The notes under the pieces are model-generated. The model searched no databases. It had not been told where the DNA came from and saw only the letters and a program-made list of their open reading frames with translations. A program made the position numbers and the translations under genes. Positions 8,603 through 17,647 of a stretch of 64,000 bases of DNA are shown in pieces; positions within the stretch are counted from its first letter, which is position 1, and each line of letters opens with the position of its first letter. Where the stretch lies: contig JANORP010000479.1 of assembly GCA_031415375.1 (NCBI GenBank), positions 1 to 64,000 on the forward strand, given 5' to 3'. Origin of the DNA: JADKCL01 sp031415375. Its GTDB lineage: Bacteria; Bacteroidota; Bacteroidia; J057; JADKCL01.

Positions 8603-9589
8603 TTAGGACAATGGTGCAACATATTCTCCACTATAAACCTTGAGTGCCTCGCGCACCCAGCGGCCGTTTTCCTCGGCCATGCGGCGCACGGCAAGACGCT
8701 CTGCATTGCAGGGGCCGTTGCCGTTGATGACTTCATAGAATTCATTCCAATCGGGGTCGGAAAACTCCCAGATACCATCGGCATTCTTGCGGAGATTGGG
8801 ATCGGGGATGATGAGGCCCAGTTCCTTGATCTTGGGGACGTAGGTATCGAGGAAGATGTTGCGCATCTCATCATTCGTTCCCATTTTGACCTTCCAGCGC
8901 ATCAACACCTCGGTGTGTTGGCTCGCTTTGTCGGGCGGTCCATGAAAGTGCATGATGGGTTTCCACCAGCGATTGAAGGCCTCTTGAACCATTTTGCGCT
9001 GCGTGGGCGTGCCAGTGGCGAGATGCACGACGGAGTCGTGACCATATTTGAGGTGAAAGGACTCCTCATAACAGATGCGCTCAAGTGCTCGGCAATAGGG
9101 CCCGTAGGATCCCTTGGCGTTGATGGTCTGGTTCACGATCGCACCAGCGTCGATGAGCCAAGCAATCACAGCTGTGTCGGCCCAAGTCTTAGCGGGGTAA
9201 TTGAAGACATTGCTGTATTTGCTTTTGCCGCTGATGAGGTCATTGATCATGTCCTCACGACTCTTACCAAGGGTCTCGGCGGCAGAATATAGCAATTGGC
9301 AGTGACCAGACTCATCTTGAACCTTGGCCATCAGCGCCAGTTTGCGCCTGAACCCAGGCGCACGCGTGATCCAGGTGCCCTCTGGCAATGCGCCAATGAT
9401 CTCACTGTGCGCGTGCTGCTCAATCATGCGGATGAGCTGCTTGCGGTACATATAAGGCATCCAATCCATGGGCTCGATCTTCTCACCGCGATCGATTTTG
9501 GCCTCAAACTCGGCCAAACACTCTGGATCTTCATCCTTTAAATCCTTGCCGAAGTTATCAAACTCCGTCACTGTCAACGCTCCGTACAT
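8603..9589 (-). CDS. paaA: phenylacetyl-CoA epoxidase catalytic subunit PaaA (PaaG)
   Basis: This encodes 328 residues. It is the di-iron monooxygenase subunit that epoxidises the aromatic ring of phenylacetyl-CoA. Iron-ligand segments are visible as MIEQHAHSEIIGALPEG, QDESGHCQLLYSAAE and CYEESFHLKYGHDSV (the ExxH pairs of a ferritin-like fold). Later segments PPDKASQHTEVLMRWKVK and IPDPNLRKNADGIW also match PaaA. An N-terminal extension of about 20 residues relative to the E. coli protein is seen. It heads the paaABCD run. A 27-base near-perfect AT-rich palindrome ends four bases before its ATG and may control translation or transcription. Confidence 0.95.
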   Translation of the reverse strand: MYGALTVTEFDNFGKDLKDEDPECLAEFEAKIDRGEKIEPMDWMPYMYRKQLIRMIEQHAHSEIIGALPEGTWITRAPGFRRKLALMAKVQDESGHCQLLYSAAETLGKSREDMINDLISGKSKYSNVFNYPAKTWADTAVIAWLIDAGAIVNQTINAKGSYGPYCRALERICYEESFHLKYGHDSVVHLATGTPTQRKMVQEAFNRWWKPIMHFHGPPDKASQHTEVLMRWKVKMGTNDEMRNIFLDTYVPKIKELGLIIPDPNLRKNADGIWEFSDPDWNEFYEVINGNGPCNAERLAVRRMAEENGRWVREALKVYSGEYVAPLS

Positions 9590-9592
9590 ACA

Positions 9593-9619
9593 ATTAATAG
9601 TTAATAATTAACGATTAAT
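9593..9619. promoter_or_regulatory. AT-rich palindrome at the paaA start
   Basis: Thirteen-base arms (ATTAATAGTTAAT and ATTAACGATTAAT) pair with one mismatch around a single central base. On the minus strand the palindrome ends just upstream of the paaA ATG, where a ribosome binding site would lie. It could be an operator for the neighbouring TetR protein or a weak RNA hairpin over the start. Bacteroidota intergenic DNA often carries such TTAAT-rich strings, so it may also be neutral. Confidence 0.35.
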
Positions 9620-9686
9620 AATTTTTTCATTCTGCACTATGCGCGCCCCGATGGGCTGCCAACCTAGTCTTTTTAGTGTCCACTTT

Positions 9687-10274
9687 TCAGACTGTTCGCA
9701 CCAGGCCATTCAGGAGTATCCCCGCCAAGTGCTGCCCGATTTCCTCTGAACTCAACTCCCCATCTGCGCGGTACCAAGTATGCGTCCAGTTAAGGGCGCT
9801 CATAATGGTGCGGGTACTGAATCCCTCATCATAGTTTTTGAAAAGATTTTCCTCGATGCCTTTGCGTACCACGGCCCTGAAAATTCCTTCGTATGCATTG
9901 CGACGTTCGGCATAGGCCGAGCGCCGTGGCTCAGAAATATGCCGCCATTCCCTGAAAAAGACAGCCGACGCATCGATGTTGCGCGTGATCACCCCCACGT
10001 GGGCAATGATCATGTCTGTAAGTTTCTTTTGCGTGTGCAATTGCGACTCGGCAATCGGGGTGATGGAATCAAAAAATTCGTCGGCGCACCCATCTGCGAT
10101 CGTCCAAAGAATATCTTCCTTGGATCGATAGTGGGAATAAAGGCTTGCAGCTTCCATGCCCAAGCCTTCGGCAAGGTCACGCACACTTGTGGCCAAGTAA
10201 CCTTTCTGGTTAAAAAGTCGCTCAGAAACTGCCAAAATCTGCGATTTCCTTTCGCTGATCGATTTTACCGCCAT
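9687..10274 (-). CDS. TetR/AcrR family regulator, probable paa repressor
   Basis: This encodes 195 residues. The N-terminal helix-turn-helix is clear: SERKSQILAVSERLFNQKGY, then ATSVRDLAEGLGMEAASLYSHYRSKEDIL (residues about 7-55). The C-terminal ligand domain is helical, with FFREWRHISEPRRSAYAERRNAYEGIFR, a pattern seen in regulators of acyl-CoA catabolism. It is the first gene of the minus-strand run ahead of paaABCD, so by position it probably senses phenylacetyl-CoA or a related thioester and represses the operon, as PaaR does elsewhere. A good Shine-Dalgarno (AGGAGG, 10281-10290 region) precedes the ATG, unusual for this phylum. A candidate operator overlaps its promoter region, suggesting autoregulation. 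Confidence 0.85.
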   Translation of the reverse strand: MAVKSISERKSQILAVSERLFNQKGYLATSVRDLAEGLGMEAASLYSHYRSKEDILWTIADGCADEFFDSITPIAESQLHTQKKLTDMIIAHVGVITRNIDASAVFFREWRHISEPRRSAYAERRNAYEGIFRAVVRKGIEENLFKNYDEGFSTRTIMSALNWTHTWYRADGELSSEEIGQHLAGILLNGLVRTV

Positions 10275-10290
10275 ACAAAAAACCTCCTAC

Positions 10291-10304
10291 CTAACATTTG
10301 TTAG
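10291..10304. promoter_or_regulatory. candidate TetR operator
   Basis: The sequence CTAACATTTGTTAG has perfect six-base inverted arms around a TT centre and lies 17 bases upstream of the regulator's ATG. Its size and symmetry suit a TetR-type dimer, but the binding has not been shown. Confidence 0.45.
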
Positions 10305-10562
10305 CTAAATAACAAGATAGGTTTGACAAAGTCAAGTGGGCAGCGCATTTTTTTCAGCAAAGCTGATGAATATCAGCAAGGTGATTGCGAAACGGCATAC
10401 CGAGCCATCGAGCAGAACTGAAAAGGCTTTCCAAATCGCCTCGGACAAAAAACTATCAAGGCTTTTTTGAATCTTATCGAGGATATGCTAATTTTAGCGC
10501 CGAATGTACATTTTCGGCCCGAGTCTGGGTCGTGAAAGACGGAAAAATCGAGCTGAGAAAGC

Positions 10563-12044
10563 ATGAATAGTTTAGTCACAGGGAATGATCTGATGTTGGT
10601 AATGCCCATCATGATACTGCTACTTACAGGAGTGGTAATCATGCTGTTGGATGCCTTCAAGCAATACAAGCCACTCTCTTGGGTTGCTGGTATCGGCATT
10701 GTAGCGTCTTGCGTGGTGGCTTTGCCGCCCGTGATGGCAGGCATGGGTGTGACTTTGCAGCCGCTTGCGATGCACAACATGATGCGCACCGACGCCACAG
10801 CCGCGCTGGTGCATATCTTTCTTTGCGTTTCTGGCTTGCTCACGCTCTTTTTTGTCGGTGATTTCATGAAGCGGCAGGTTGCACGCATCTATGACATCTA
10901 TTCCCTGCTCATTTTTGCCCTCACGGGCATGGTCATGCTCGCAAATGCCAATGACCTCATCATGACCTTCATCGGTCTTGAAACCATGTCGATCTGTCTC
11001 TACGTGATGGCCGCGATGTACAAGCGTGACGCACGTAGCAACGAGGCTGGTTTGAAATATTTTTTGCTGGGCGCTTTTTCCACCGGCTTTTTCCTCTACG
11101 GGATCGCCCTGATCTATGGTGGCGCTGGCTCGACCAATTTCAGTGCCATGGACATACCTCGCCTCGCGAGCAATGCCATGTTTTACCCTGGCGTAGGCAT
11201 GTTGGTGATTGGTTTCCTCTTCAAAGTGAGTGCATTCCCCTTTCATGCTTGGACACCAGACGTCTATTCTGGCACCCCTACCCCACTCACTGGCTTCATG
11301 GCAACAGGCAGCAAGGCTGCAGCATTCATCTCTTTGGCAGCATTCATCAACCTGCACCCAGCCATCGCCGAAGACCCTAAATTTGAAATGGTGCTCGTAA
11401 TCTGCGCCGTGGCGACCATGATCTATGGCAACATCGTCGCAGCACGACAAACCGATCTCAAACGCATGCTCGCCTACTCCAGCATCGCCCACTCTGGGTA
11501 CGTGCTACTTGCCGTCAATGGCGGCGAACGTGGCATGGAGGCCGTGATCTTTTATATGCTCATCTACACGTTGATGAATATCGGAGCCTTTGGCTTGGTG
11601 AGCATGGCAGAGTCCACGAGTGAAGACAATAGCATCAGCTCCTGGAAAGGATTTGGCCGCAGCAATCCATGGATGGGTGCCGCCATGTCGATCTTCCTCT
11701 TTTCGTTGGCTGGCATTCCTCCCTTTGCGGGCTTCATGGGAAAATATTTTGTCTTTGCAGCGGCCATCAACAGTGGCCTCGTCATTCCTGCAGTGATCGG
11801 CATCCTCACATCTGCCATCGGTGCCTACTACTACATCAGCATCGTGAAGACGATGTACTTTGATGAGAAAGACCAGCCCAAAGTCATCACGAGCACCCAC
11901 ATGGCACCTGTCGCTGGGATCATCGTCTTGGTCATTCTGGTCATCGCGTTTGGCGTGTTTCCATCCTTGGTGCAAGGATATGTCACAGGTACCATCGGCA
12001 ATACGCCCATGGCTGTGCCTCCCCTTGCCGGTGTGGTACACTGA
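10563..12044 (+). CDS. nuoN: NADH-quinone oxidoreductase subunit N
   Basis: This 493-residue polytopic membrane protein has about 14 transmembrane helices. Conserved antiporter-like segments include NDLIMTFIGLETMSICLYVMAA, EAGLKYFLLGAFSTGFFLYGIALIYG (cut here for length), FKVSAFPFHAWTPDVYSGTPTP and AARQTDLKRMLAYSSIAHSGY. These hold the Glu, Lys and His residues of the proton channel in the ND2/NuoN family. The subunit is one of three proton-pumping antiporter-like parts of complex I in the inner membrane. In most Bacteroidota nuoN closes a nuoA-N operon. Here it stands first in its own transcript, divergent from the paa regulator and followed by cca, so the other nuo genes must be elsewhere. 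Confidence 0.95.
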   Translation: MNSLVTGNDLMLVMPIMILLLTGVVIMLLDAFKQYKPLSWVAGIGIVASCVVALPPVMAGMGVTLQPLAMHNMMRTDATAALVHIFLCVSGLLTLFFVGDFMKRQVARIYDIYSLLIFALTGMVMLANANDLIMTFIGLETMSICLYVMAAMYKRDARSNEAGLKYFLLGAFSTGFFLYGIALIYGGAGSTNFSAMDIPRLASNAMFYPGVGMLVIGFLFKVSAFPFHAWTPDVYSGTPTPLTGFMATGSKAAAFISLAAFINLHPAIAEDPKFEMVLVICAVATMIYGNIVAARQTDLKRMLAYSSIAHSGYVLLAVNGGERGMEAVIFYMLIYTLMNIGAFGLVSMAESTSEDNSISSWKGFGRSNPWMGAAMSIFLFSLAGIPPFAGFMGKYFVFAAAINSGLVIPAVIGILTSAIGAYYYISIVKTMYFDEKDQPKVITSTHMAPVAGIIVLVILVIAFGVFPSLVQGYVTGTIGNTPMAVPPLAGVVH

Positions 12045-12144
12045 TCTCTGAAATCTTAAATCTTGTGGACGGTCAAAGACATTCCCTCTGAAAATGAGGG
12101 GTGTGACCTATTTGCAAACAAAATGGTCGTAAATTTGAAGCGCC

Positions 12145-13563
12145 ATGAATTTGAAAGGAGCAATATCGCACCCACTGTTTGAGAAATTGCGCGACACAAG
12201 CGCCCGCTTGGGCATGCGCAGCTATGTGATCGGTGGATTTGTACGTGACCACCTGCTCGGCAGGGACTGTAAAGACATCGACATCGTCGTCGAGGGCAAG
12301 GGAATAGACCTCGCCAAGGCGTTTGCCGCAGACATCGGAAGTGATGGATTCTCTTTTTTTGAGAATTTCGGGACGGCGATGGTGATGTATGACGACTTCC
12401 AAGTAGAGTTTGTGGGTGCCCGCAAGGAAAGTTATCGCCGCGAGTCGCGCAAACCGATTGTAGAAGAAGGCACATTGGAGGATGATCAGGTGCGTCGCGA
12501 CTTCACGATCAATGCGATGAGCATCTCCCTCAATCCCGATGACTATGGCATGCTGGGCGACCCATTTGGAGGCGTGAACGATCTCAAGGCGGGCATCATC
12601 CGCACACCGACCGATCCCGATGTAACCTTTAGCGACGATCCCCTGCGCATGATGCGGGGCATTCGGTTTGCGACCCAGCTCGACTTTGTGCTTGAAGACA
12701 GCACCTACAACTCGATCGCTGCCAACAAAGACCGCATCGGCATCGTCTCCCAAGAACGCATCACCGATGAGCTCAATAAGATCTTGCTCGCAGACGTGCC
12801 CAGCAAGGGTTTTGGACTGCTCTTTGAGACGGGCTTGCTCCACCTCATCTTTCCAGACTTTGTAAAGCTACACGGCGTCGATATCGTCGATGGACGTGGC
12901 CACAAAGACAATTTCTACCACACGTTGCAGGTGGTCGATAATGTATGCCAACTTACCGACGACCTTTGGCTGCGATGGGCTGCGGTGCTGCATGACATCG
13001 CCAAGCCAGCAACCAAACGTTATTTTCCAAAACAAGGCTGGACTTTTCACGGCCATGAAGACATGGGTGCCAAATGGGTACCCCGCATATTTCGCGACCT
13101 GCGGCTGCCGCAAGACGCCAAGATGAAATTTGTGCAGAAGCTGGTGAAACTGCATCTGCGCCCCATCGTGCTAGCCCAGGAGATCGTGACCGACAGCGCC
13201 GTGCGCCGCCTCATGTTTGAGGCAGGTGAGGACATCGACGCCCTCATGAAGCTGTGCCGTGCCGACATCACGACGCGCAATGAGCGCAAGTTTGAGAAGC
13301 ATCTCAAAAATTTTGCCCTGGTCGAGCAAAAAATCATCGAGGTCGAGGAGCGCGACCGCATCCGCAACTGGCAGCCGCCACTTACAGGCGAGATGATCAT
13401 GGAGCTATTCCGCTTGCCGCCAGGCCGCTTTGTAGGTGAGATCAAAAATGCTGTGCGCGAGGCCATCATGGACAGTGTGATCCCCAACGAAGAGGCTGCA
13501 GCCATCGAGTTTGCACGCACGGTAGCCATCAAATTGGGGGCTGTAAAATCCAGCGGAAAGTAG
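12145..13563 (+). CDS. cca: CCA tRNA nucleotidyltransferase (HD-domain type)
   Basis: This encodes 472 residues. The class II nucleotidyltransferase head is clear: SYVIGGFVRDHLLGRDCKDIDIVVEG (residues about 27-50; GG motif and catalytic DID at 44-46), RRDFTINAMS with the neck motif, and DPLRMMRGIRFA. An HD domain follows (LRWAAVLHDIAKP, then FHGHEDMGA), as in E. coli-type enzymes with repair or phosphohydrolase activity. The enzyme adds or repairs the 3'-CCA end of tRNAs. Poly(A) polymerases share the head, but the HD domain and a single copy here favour the CCA enzyme. A possible -7 element TAAATTTG at 12130-12137 lies just before the start. The next gene begins 13 bases after the stop. Confidence 0.92.
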   Translation: MNLKGAISHPLFEKLRDTSARLGMRSYVIGGFVRDHLLGRDCKDIDIVVEGKGIDLAKAFAADIGSDGFSFFENFGTAMVMYDDFQVEFVGARKESYRRESRKPIVEEGTLEDDQVRRDFTINAMSISLNPDDYGMLGDPFGGVNDLKAGIIRTPTDPDVTFSDDPLRMMRGIRFATQLDFVLEDSTYNSIAANKDRIGIVSQERITDELNKILLADVPSKGFGLLFETGLLHLIFPDFVKLHGVDIVDGRGHKDNFYHTLQVVDNVCQLTDDLWLRWAAVLHDIAKPATKRYFPKQGWTFHGHEDMGAKWVPRIFRDLRLPQDAKMKFVQKLVKLHLRPIVLAQEIVTDSAVRRLMFEAGEDIDALMKLCRADITTRNERKFEKHLKNFALVEQKIIEVEERDRIRNWQPPLTGEMIMELFRLPPGRFVGEIKNAVREAIMDSVIPNEEAAAIEFARTVAIKLGAVKSSGK

Positions 13564-13576
13564 GATATTTACCTCA

Positions 13577-14308
13577 ATGAAAAGCTGTTTCAAGATGTCA
13601 TTGCTCCCATCTGCTTCATTCCGCAAGTTTGTATTGTGCGGGCTCATGCTATTGCCAATTGCGCTCATGGCGCAACGCGGCCTCGGGTTTCGTTTTGGCA
13701 CCGATGTAAACCATTTTTTCCGTGCCGAGGACCATCCGCTGGTCAATGGTGCTTGGAGCCAAATGGTCTTTGGAACCTATTACCAAGCCGTCTTTCAAGA
13801 TGGAGGCGCCCAGTTTGGGCTCAATGTCTTGTATAAAAATAGCTCAGGCAAAGGCTTCCCCAACTTTCCGATCATTGCGCGTGACTGGCGCAGCGGTCAA
13901 AATGTAGGCCTCACTGCCTTGGAACTCGACTTGCGTGTCGGTCCCAGATTTGGCGTCTTCAATCCCCGCATCGGTTACCAGCTTTTCTACTGCATGAAAC
14001 GTGACGGCTTTTTGGAGGCCGGCGACAGTTCCAAACTGAACCGTACCTACGCCATGCTGCCCTTTGGCTTGTCGATCGAGGGACCCACGGGCTACGGAAG
14101 CGTGGGCTTTGGCATTTTTTACAATATTGGGCTCAACAACGTGATCAAAGCCCCTACGCCAGGTCTGCGGGACTACGATGGCAGCAAGATCAGAGGGCTA
14201 CGTTTTGAGCTCACGATCATGTTTTCCTCAGGCGAACAAAAAGAGCGCCACCCTGTAAAGGTCTTTGATCCCGAGACCGGGGAAGAGATCAAGATTGATG
14301 AACGGTAG
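13577..14308 (+). CDS. predicted outer-membrane beta-barrel protein
   Basis: This encodes 243 residues. The signal peptide is preceded by a basic stretch (SFRKFVLCGLMLLPIALMAQ|RG). The mature protein is made of alternating short strands (GLGFRFGTDVNHFF, MVFGTYYQAVFQDGGAQFGLNVLY, GPRFGVFNPRIGYQLFYC, GSVGFGIFYNIGLNNV). This reads as an 8- to 10-stranded barrel with an acidic periplasmic tail (VKVFDPETGEEIKIDER). No family name can be given. It is probably co-transcribed with cca (13-base gap), although a functional link is not evident. The gene faces the histidine kinase tail to tail. Confidence 0.6.
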   Translation: MKSCFKMSLLPSASFRKFVLCGLMLLPIALMAQRGLGFRFGTDVNHFFRAEDHPLVNGAWSQMVFGTYYQAVFQDGGAQFGLNVLYKNSSGKGFPNFPIIARDWRSGQNVGLTALELDLRVGPRFGVFNPRIGYQLFYCMKRDGFLEAGDSSKLNRTYAMLPFGLSIEGPTGYGSVGFGIFYNIGLNNVIKAPTPGLRDYDGSKIRGLRFELTIMFSSGEQKERHPVKVFDPETGEEIKIDER

Positions 14309-14371
14309 CCAATTGGAGATCAGGGCATGATGATTTTGAAAACGCGCTCGACGCCCTCCCCTTTCATTTTC

Positions 14372-16360
14372 CTATTCCTCTCGCATCGCAAACTCCCAAA
14401 CCGCCCCATCGGCATTGTAACAATTGGCCGTGAGGCCGATCTGTCGCGCGAGCAGCAAAATGATCTTGCTGCCAATGCGTTTGCTGGTCTTGGGATCATA
14501 GTCGGGCGGGAAGCCACGGCCATTGTCACGCACTGAGATACTTCGATCCCCGGCTTTGATCCCAAATTCAAGGCGGATGCGTGGCGCAGGGTCGGTTTCT
14601 GCAAAAGCATACTTGAGCGAATTGGTCACGATTTCATTGACGATCAAGCCAAGGGGAATGGCCTGTTCCAAGTCGAGTTCAAACTCTGGCCCGACGATTT
14701 CCAATTCGATCTCCTCTTGCTCACCGCTGAAACTACCGAGCAGGTTTGCGGTGACCTCACGCAGATATTCTTGCAACTTGATGTGCCCCACTTCAGTGCC
14801 ACGATGCAATTGCTCATGCACCAAGGCCATGGCTGCAATCTTCTTATTGATCGTGGCCACAAATATCGGCACAGGCTCTGCGTGATTGTAGCGCTGATGT
14901 AAGTTCATGAAACTCATGAGGAGTTGGAGGTTGTTTTTCACGCGGTGATGCAGCTCCTTGAGGAGAAATTCCCTTTCATTCAAAGTACTGGAGATCAGTG
15001 CATTTTTGTGCTGAAGCTGCTGAGCCTGAGCATGTATGCGCCGACTGGAGCTGCGCAGCCGCAAGGCGAGGGCGAGCAAGCCCAGCAGCAACAGGGCAAA
15101 GGCTGCGACGACCCAGCGCCAGATCGCAATTTGCGTCTTCTGAGTCTGATTTTCCTTTTGAATGAATCTATTTTGGCTTGCTGCCACCCGCAGGGCTGTT
15201 TCCTTCTTGCCAGCTTCATAGCGCTGTTCGATTTCGTAAATGGCATCGCGCTTGGCCAGTTCATCGGCTTTGTTTTGAAACTCCATCCAGCGCTTTTGGT
15301 ATTGAAATGCCTGGTGATAGTCGCCGCGTCGGGCAAAGATCTCCACCAATTGGGAGTAGATCTCGGGATCACGGGCTGTGAAATGGTACAAAGCATTGGT
15401 GTCTAGCTGGGCCTGACCATACTGGATGGCCAATTCCATATTGCCCTCCAATACTGCGATCCAAAAAAGGTGGACGCGCTCACTACAGGAATTGCGCAGA
15501 TCGCCAGCTGTACGAAACAAGGCTTCAGAATGCTCAAAGCTGTTGCGTGCACGTGCAAAATGGCCGCGCTTTTTTTGGAGGACGCCAGACTCTGACCAGA
15601 CCAGGGCCTGCATCAAAGGGTAATCGCGGATGATCGGCATCTCCAAAATGGTATCCATCAACCCCTGAACGTGCTGGAGATAACTTGTATCACGATCAGA
15701 TTCATGCAATTGCTGGATCAGCGAGACGCGCGTGATGCGCGCAAGCAAGACGATTTCGGCATGGCTTTTTCCCATGTCCTCGGCTTGGACCACAAGCTTG
15801 TGACTAAGTGCAGTATTCCCCCCTTGTCGCTGGACCTCAGCCATATCGATGAGATTTCGAGCACGCATGCGCAGCTCACCGGCCTGGTCATAGAGGGAGT
15901 CGGCTTCAAGATAGTGGTATATCGCTTGGTCATGGTCGCCGCGCAAAAAATCAAGGTAGGCCTGAAAATTACTGACAAGACCCCGGTGAAAATCTTTGTT
16001 GGGTGCAGGCGCGAGGCGCAGCGCCTCCAAGGCATAGCGATCGGCTTCGTCCAGGTCATCGGCATCGGCTAGCAACACGCCCTTGAGCATCAAAAGTGCC
16101 CAAAAGCGAGCTGGCGATTGCGCACTGCGCAATTCTCGATCAATTTCGGCATCGTCAAAGTCGTGATAATACTGCATCAACATGATGGAGTCGATGGCGA
16201 TCTTAGCGGGGATAGGCGGATGCTGGGCGTACAGGGGCGCGGGAAACAGCAAGCCGACCAGCAAAACACTGGCAAGCAGGCATCCCTGTGTCCAAGTTTT
16301 GGCGAGGGAAATAGGCGCTTCCACAAATGGCAGATGATGAATCCAGCTTGATCGACGCAT
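14372..16360 (-). CDS. TPR-containing sensor histidine kinase (HisKA_2 type)
   Basis: This encodes 662 residues. It has an N-terminal signal or anchor (residues about 26-46), then a long helical periplasmic region with TPR-like repeats (about 60-400) and one transmembrane helix (about 414-435). A cytoplasmic kinase follows. The phospho-acceptor box FLLKELHHRVKNNLQLL (His471/472) belongs to the HisKA_2 class. The ATPase domain shows the N box VNEIVTNSLKYAF and the G box VRDNGRGFP. Its ATG overlaps the TGA of the response regulator by one base, so the pair is translationally coupled and surely works together. The input signal is unknown; periplasmic TPRs suggest protein or peptide sensing. Such TPR kinases paired with LytTR regulators are common in Bacteroidota. 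Confidence 0.9.
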   Translation of the reverse strand: MRRSSWIHHLPFVEAPISLAKTWTQGCLLASVLLVGLLFPAPLYAQHPPIPAKIAIDSIMLMQYYHDFDDAEIDRELRSAQSPARFWALLMLKGVLLADADDLDEADRYALEALRLAPAPNKDFHRGLVSNFQAYLDFLRGDHDQAIYHYLEADSLYDQAGELRMRARNLIDMAEVQRQGGNTALSHKLVVQAEDMGKSHAEIVLLARITRVSLIQQLHESDRDTSYLQHVQGLMDTILEMPIIRDYPLMQALVWSESGVLQKKRGHFARARNSFEHSEALFRTAGDLRNSCSERVHLFWIAVLEGNMELAIQYGQAQLDTNALYHFTARDPEIYSQLVEIFARRGDYHQAFQYQKRWMEFQNKADELAKRDAIYEIEQRYEAGKKETALRVAASQNRFIQKENQTQKTQIAIWRWVVAAFALLLLGLLALALRLRSSSRRIHAQAQQLQHKNALISSTLNEREFLLKELHHRVKNNLQLLMSFMNLHQRYNHAEPVPIFVATINKKIAAMALVHEQLHRGTEVGHIKLQEYLREVTANLLGSFSGEQEEIELEIVGPEFELDLEQAIPLGLIVNEIVTNSLKYAFAETDPAPRIRLEFGIKAGDRSISVRDNGRGFPPDYDPKTSKRIGSKIILLLARQIGLTANCYNADGAVWEFAMREE

Positions 16361-17034
16361 CAGAGTCCAATATTTTTCAAGTAGGCCCTCCCAACGGGAA
16401 TTACTTGCGCACCTACGATGACCTTGCTTGCCGAAATGCCGTTGAGAAATTTGCGCTGCACGAGATAACTCTTGTGAATGCGCACGAAGAATTCGGGCAT
16501 CGCCTCTTCCAGTTGCGTCATTGTCGCCCGCACAACAGACTTTTTACCATCGGCAAAGACCATTTCCATATAATTGGAAAAGGCCTGGACGTAGTGCACC
16601 TGATCGACGGCGATCGACTCGGCGTCTTTGCCGATCTGCAGCAAAACTGGAGAGGCTGCCGGTCGGGGCGACTGCAATTTATAGGCAGCCAACTTGAGGT
16701 TGGCGACGAGGGTGACGGGATCCACAGGCTTTACGAGATAGGCCAAGGGCTGCGTTGCAATGGCGCGCGAAATGGTTTCGGCGTCGGTGTAGGCCGTGAT
16801 GAAGAGAAAAGGGATCTGAAATCGCACCCGCAAATCTTGGGCGATGGTGAGGCCCTCAAAGTGACCATTGAGGTTGATGTCGAGCAGGATCACATCGGGC
16901 CGATCTTGCTCCACGGCCGCCATTGCCATTTCGAATGTCTCGGCAATGCCCGTGACCGCGTATCCTGCCTCTTCGCAAGTTTCCTTGAGATCCTCTGCGA
17001 TGATCAGCTCATCTTCACATATCAATACTTTCAT
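16360..17034 (-). CDS. LytTR-family response regulator
   Basis: This encodes 224 residues from the ATG at 17034. An in-frame ATG ten codons upstream exists, but MKVLICEDE is the standard start of a receiver domain. The receiver (1-120) has the acidic pair ED near the start, the phosphorylatable Asp52 in ILLDINLNG, the Thr in FLFITAYTD, and Lys in AYLVKPVD. The LytTR DNA-binding domain (about 130-224) shows VHYVQAFSNYMEMVF, MTQLEEAMPE, FVRIHKSYLVQ and VIPVGRAYL. It receives phosphate from the kinase encoded immediately downstream. A pair of direct repeats at 17264-17300 upstream has about the period expected for LytTR sites and may be an autoregulatory target. Confidence 0.92.
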   Translation of the reverse strand: MKVLICEDELIIAEDLKETCEEAGYAVTGIAETFEMAMAAVEQDRPDVILLDINLNGHFEGLTIAQDLRVRFQIPFLFITAYTDAETISRAIATQPLAYLVKPVDPVTLVANLKLAAYKLQSPRPAASPVLLQIGKDAESIAVDQVHYVQAFSNYMEMVFADGKKSVVRATMTQLEEAMPEFFVRIHKSYLVQRKFLNGISASKVIVGAQVIPVGRAYLKNIGL

Positions 17035-17263
17035 CCCTTTTACGCGTCGTGTGGAGCAGTACATTTAACAATTGGTGATGTGACCTGCACACCAGCCGCC
17101 AGTTGCATCCACCAAATTGCGTGTCGGTAAAGTTCCAAGGTCGGCCACTCATTTGCAAACAAAATCAACTGCCGCATTGGACGCATTCATGCAGGTTTGG
17201 TCGCCTTGCCGACAACCACAGCAGCAAATCTAGGGCATGAGGCGGTCTATTTGAAAGATTGAG

Positions 17264-17300
17264 GTCGTTCGTCCCAAATTTTCGTCGTTGATCCCATATT
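17264..17300. promoter_or_regulatory. direct repeat pair, possible LytTR site
   Basis: GTCGTTCGTCCCAAATT (17264-17280) recurs as GTCGTTGATCCCATATT (17284-17300), 14 of 17 bases identical, with a 20-base period. LytTR proteins bind two direct repeats about two helical turns apart, so this is a candidate site of the neighbouring regulator. It lies 230 bases upstream of that gene. Confidence 0.3.
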
Positions 17301-17621
17301 CCAACACAGCAAAAATGAAGGCTGCAACTTAGCACCGTCAAGTGACACAGACGCCTCGAAATGCTCAGGGATAGAAAGCTCCTTTCCCAATCCTGACGAG
17401 GCCAAGCGACTTTTGACTCGGAATTCAGTTTCCCTAGGGGTATCAAAGCATATCATCGAGAAAAAATGCGAGACCGCAGCCGACGTATTCAAATCCAAAA
17501 TCGATCTATCCAAGGAGGTCGATTGCGCGATGCCGCCAGCGCATTGGTCACGCATCGTGTACAGTCTGCTCGATGCCCCTCCTCTCCCACCGCCAACTTA
17601 ATCAATATGCGTCGGCCCGTT

Positions 17622-17647
17622 GCCGTGACCTGCGAGCAGGTCACGGC
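17622..17647. repeat. perfect inverted repeat in a gene-free region
   Basis: Arms GCCGTGACCTGC and GCAGGTCACGGC flank a GA centre. After a small bulge a further CCCG/CGGG pair extends the stem. No T-tract follows. It sits in the middle of the 950-base interval 17035-17988 that has no credible gene. Confidence 0.6.
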
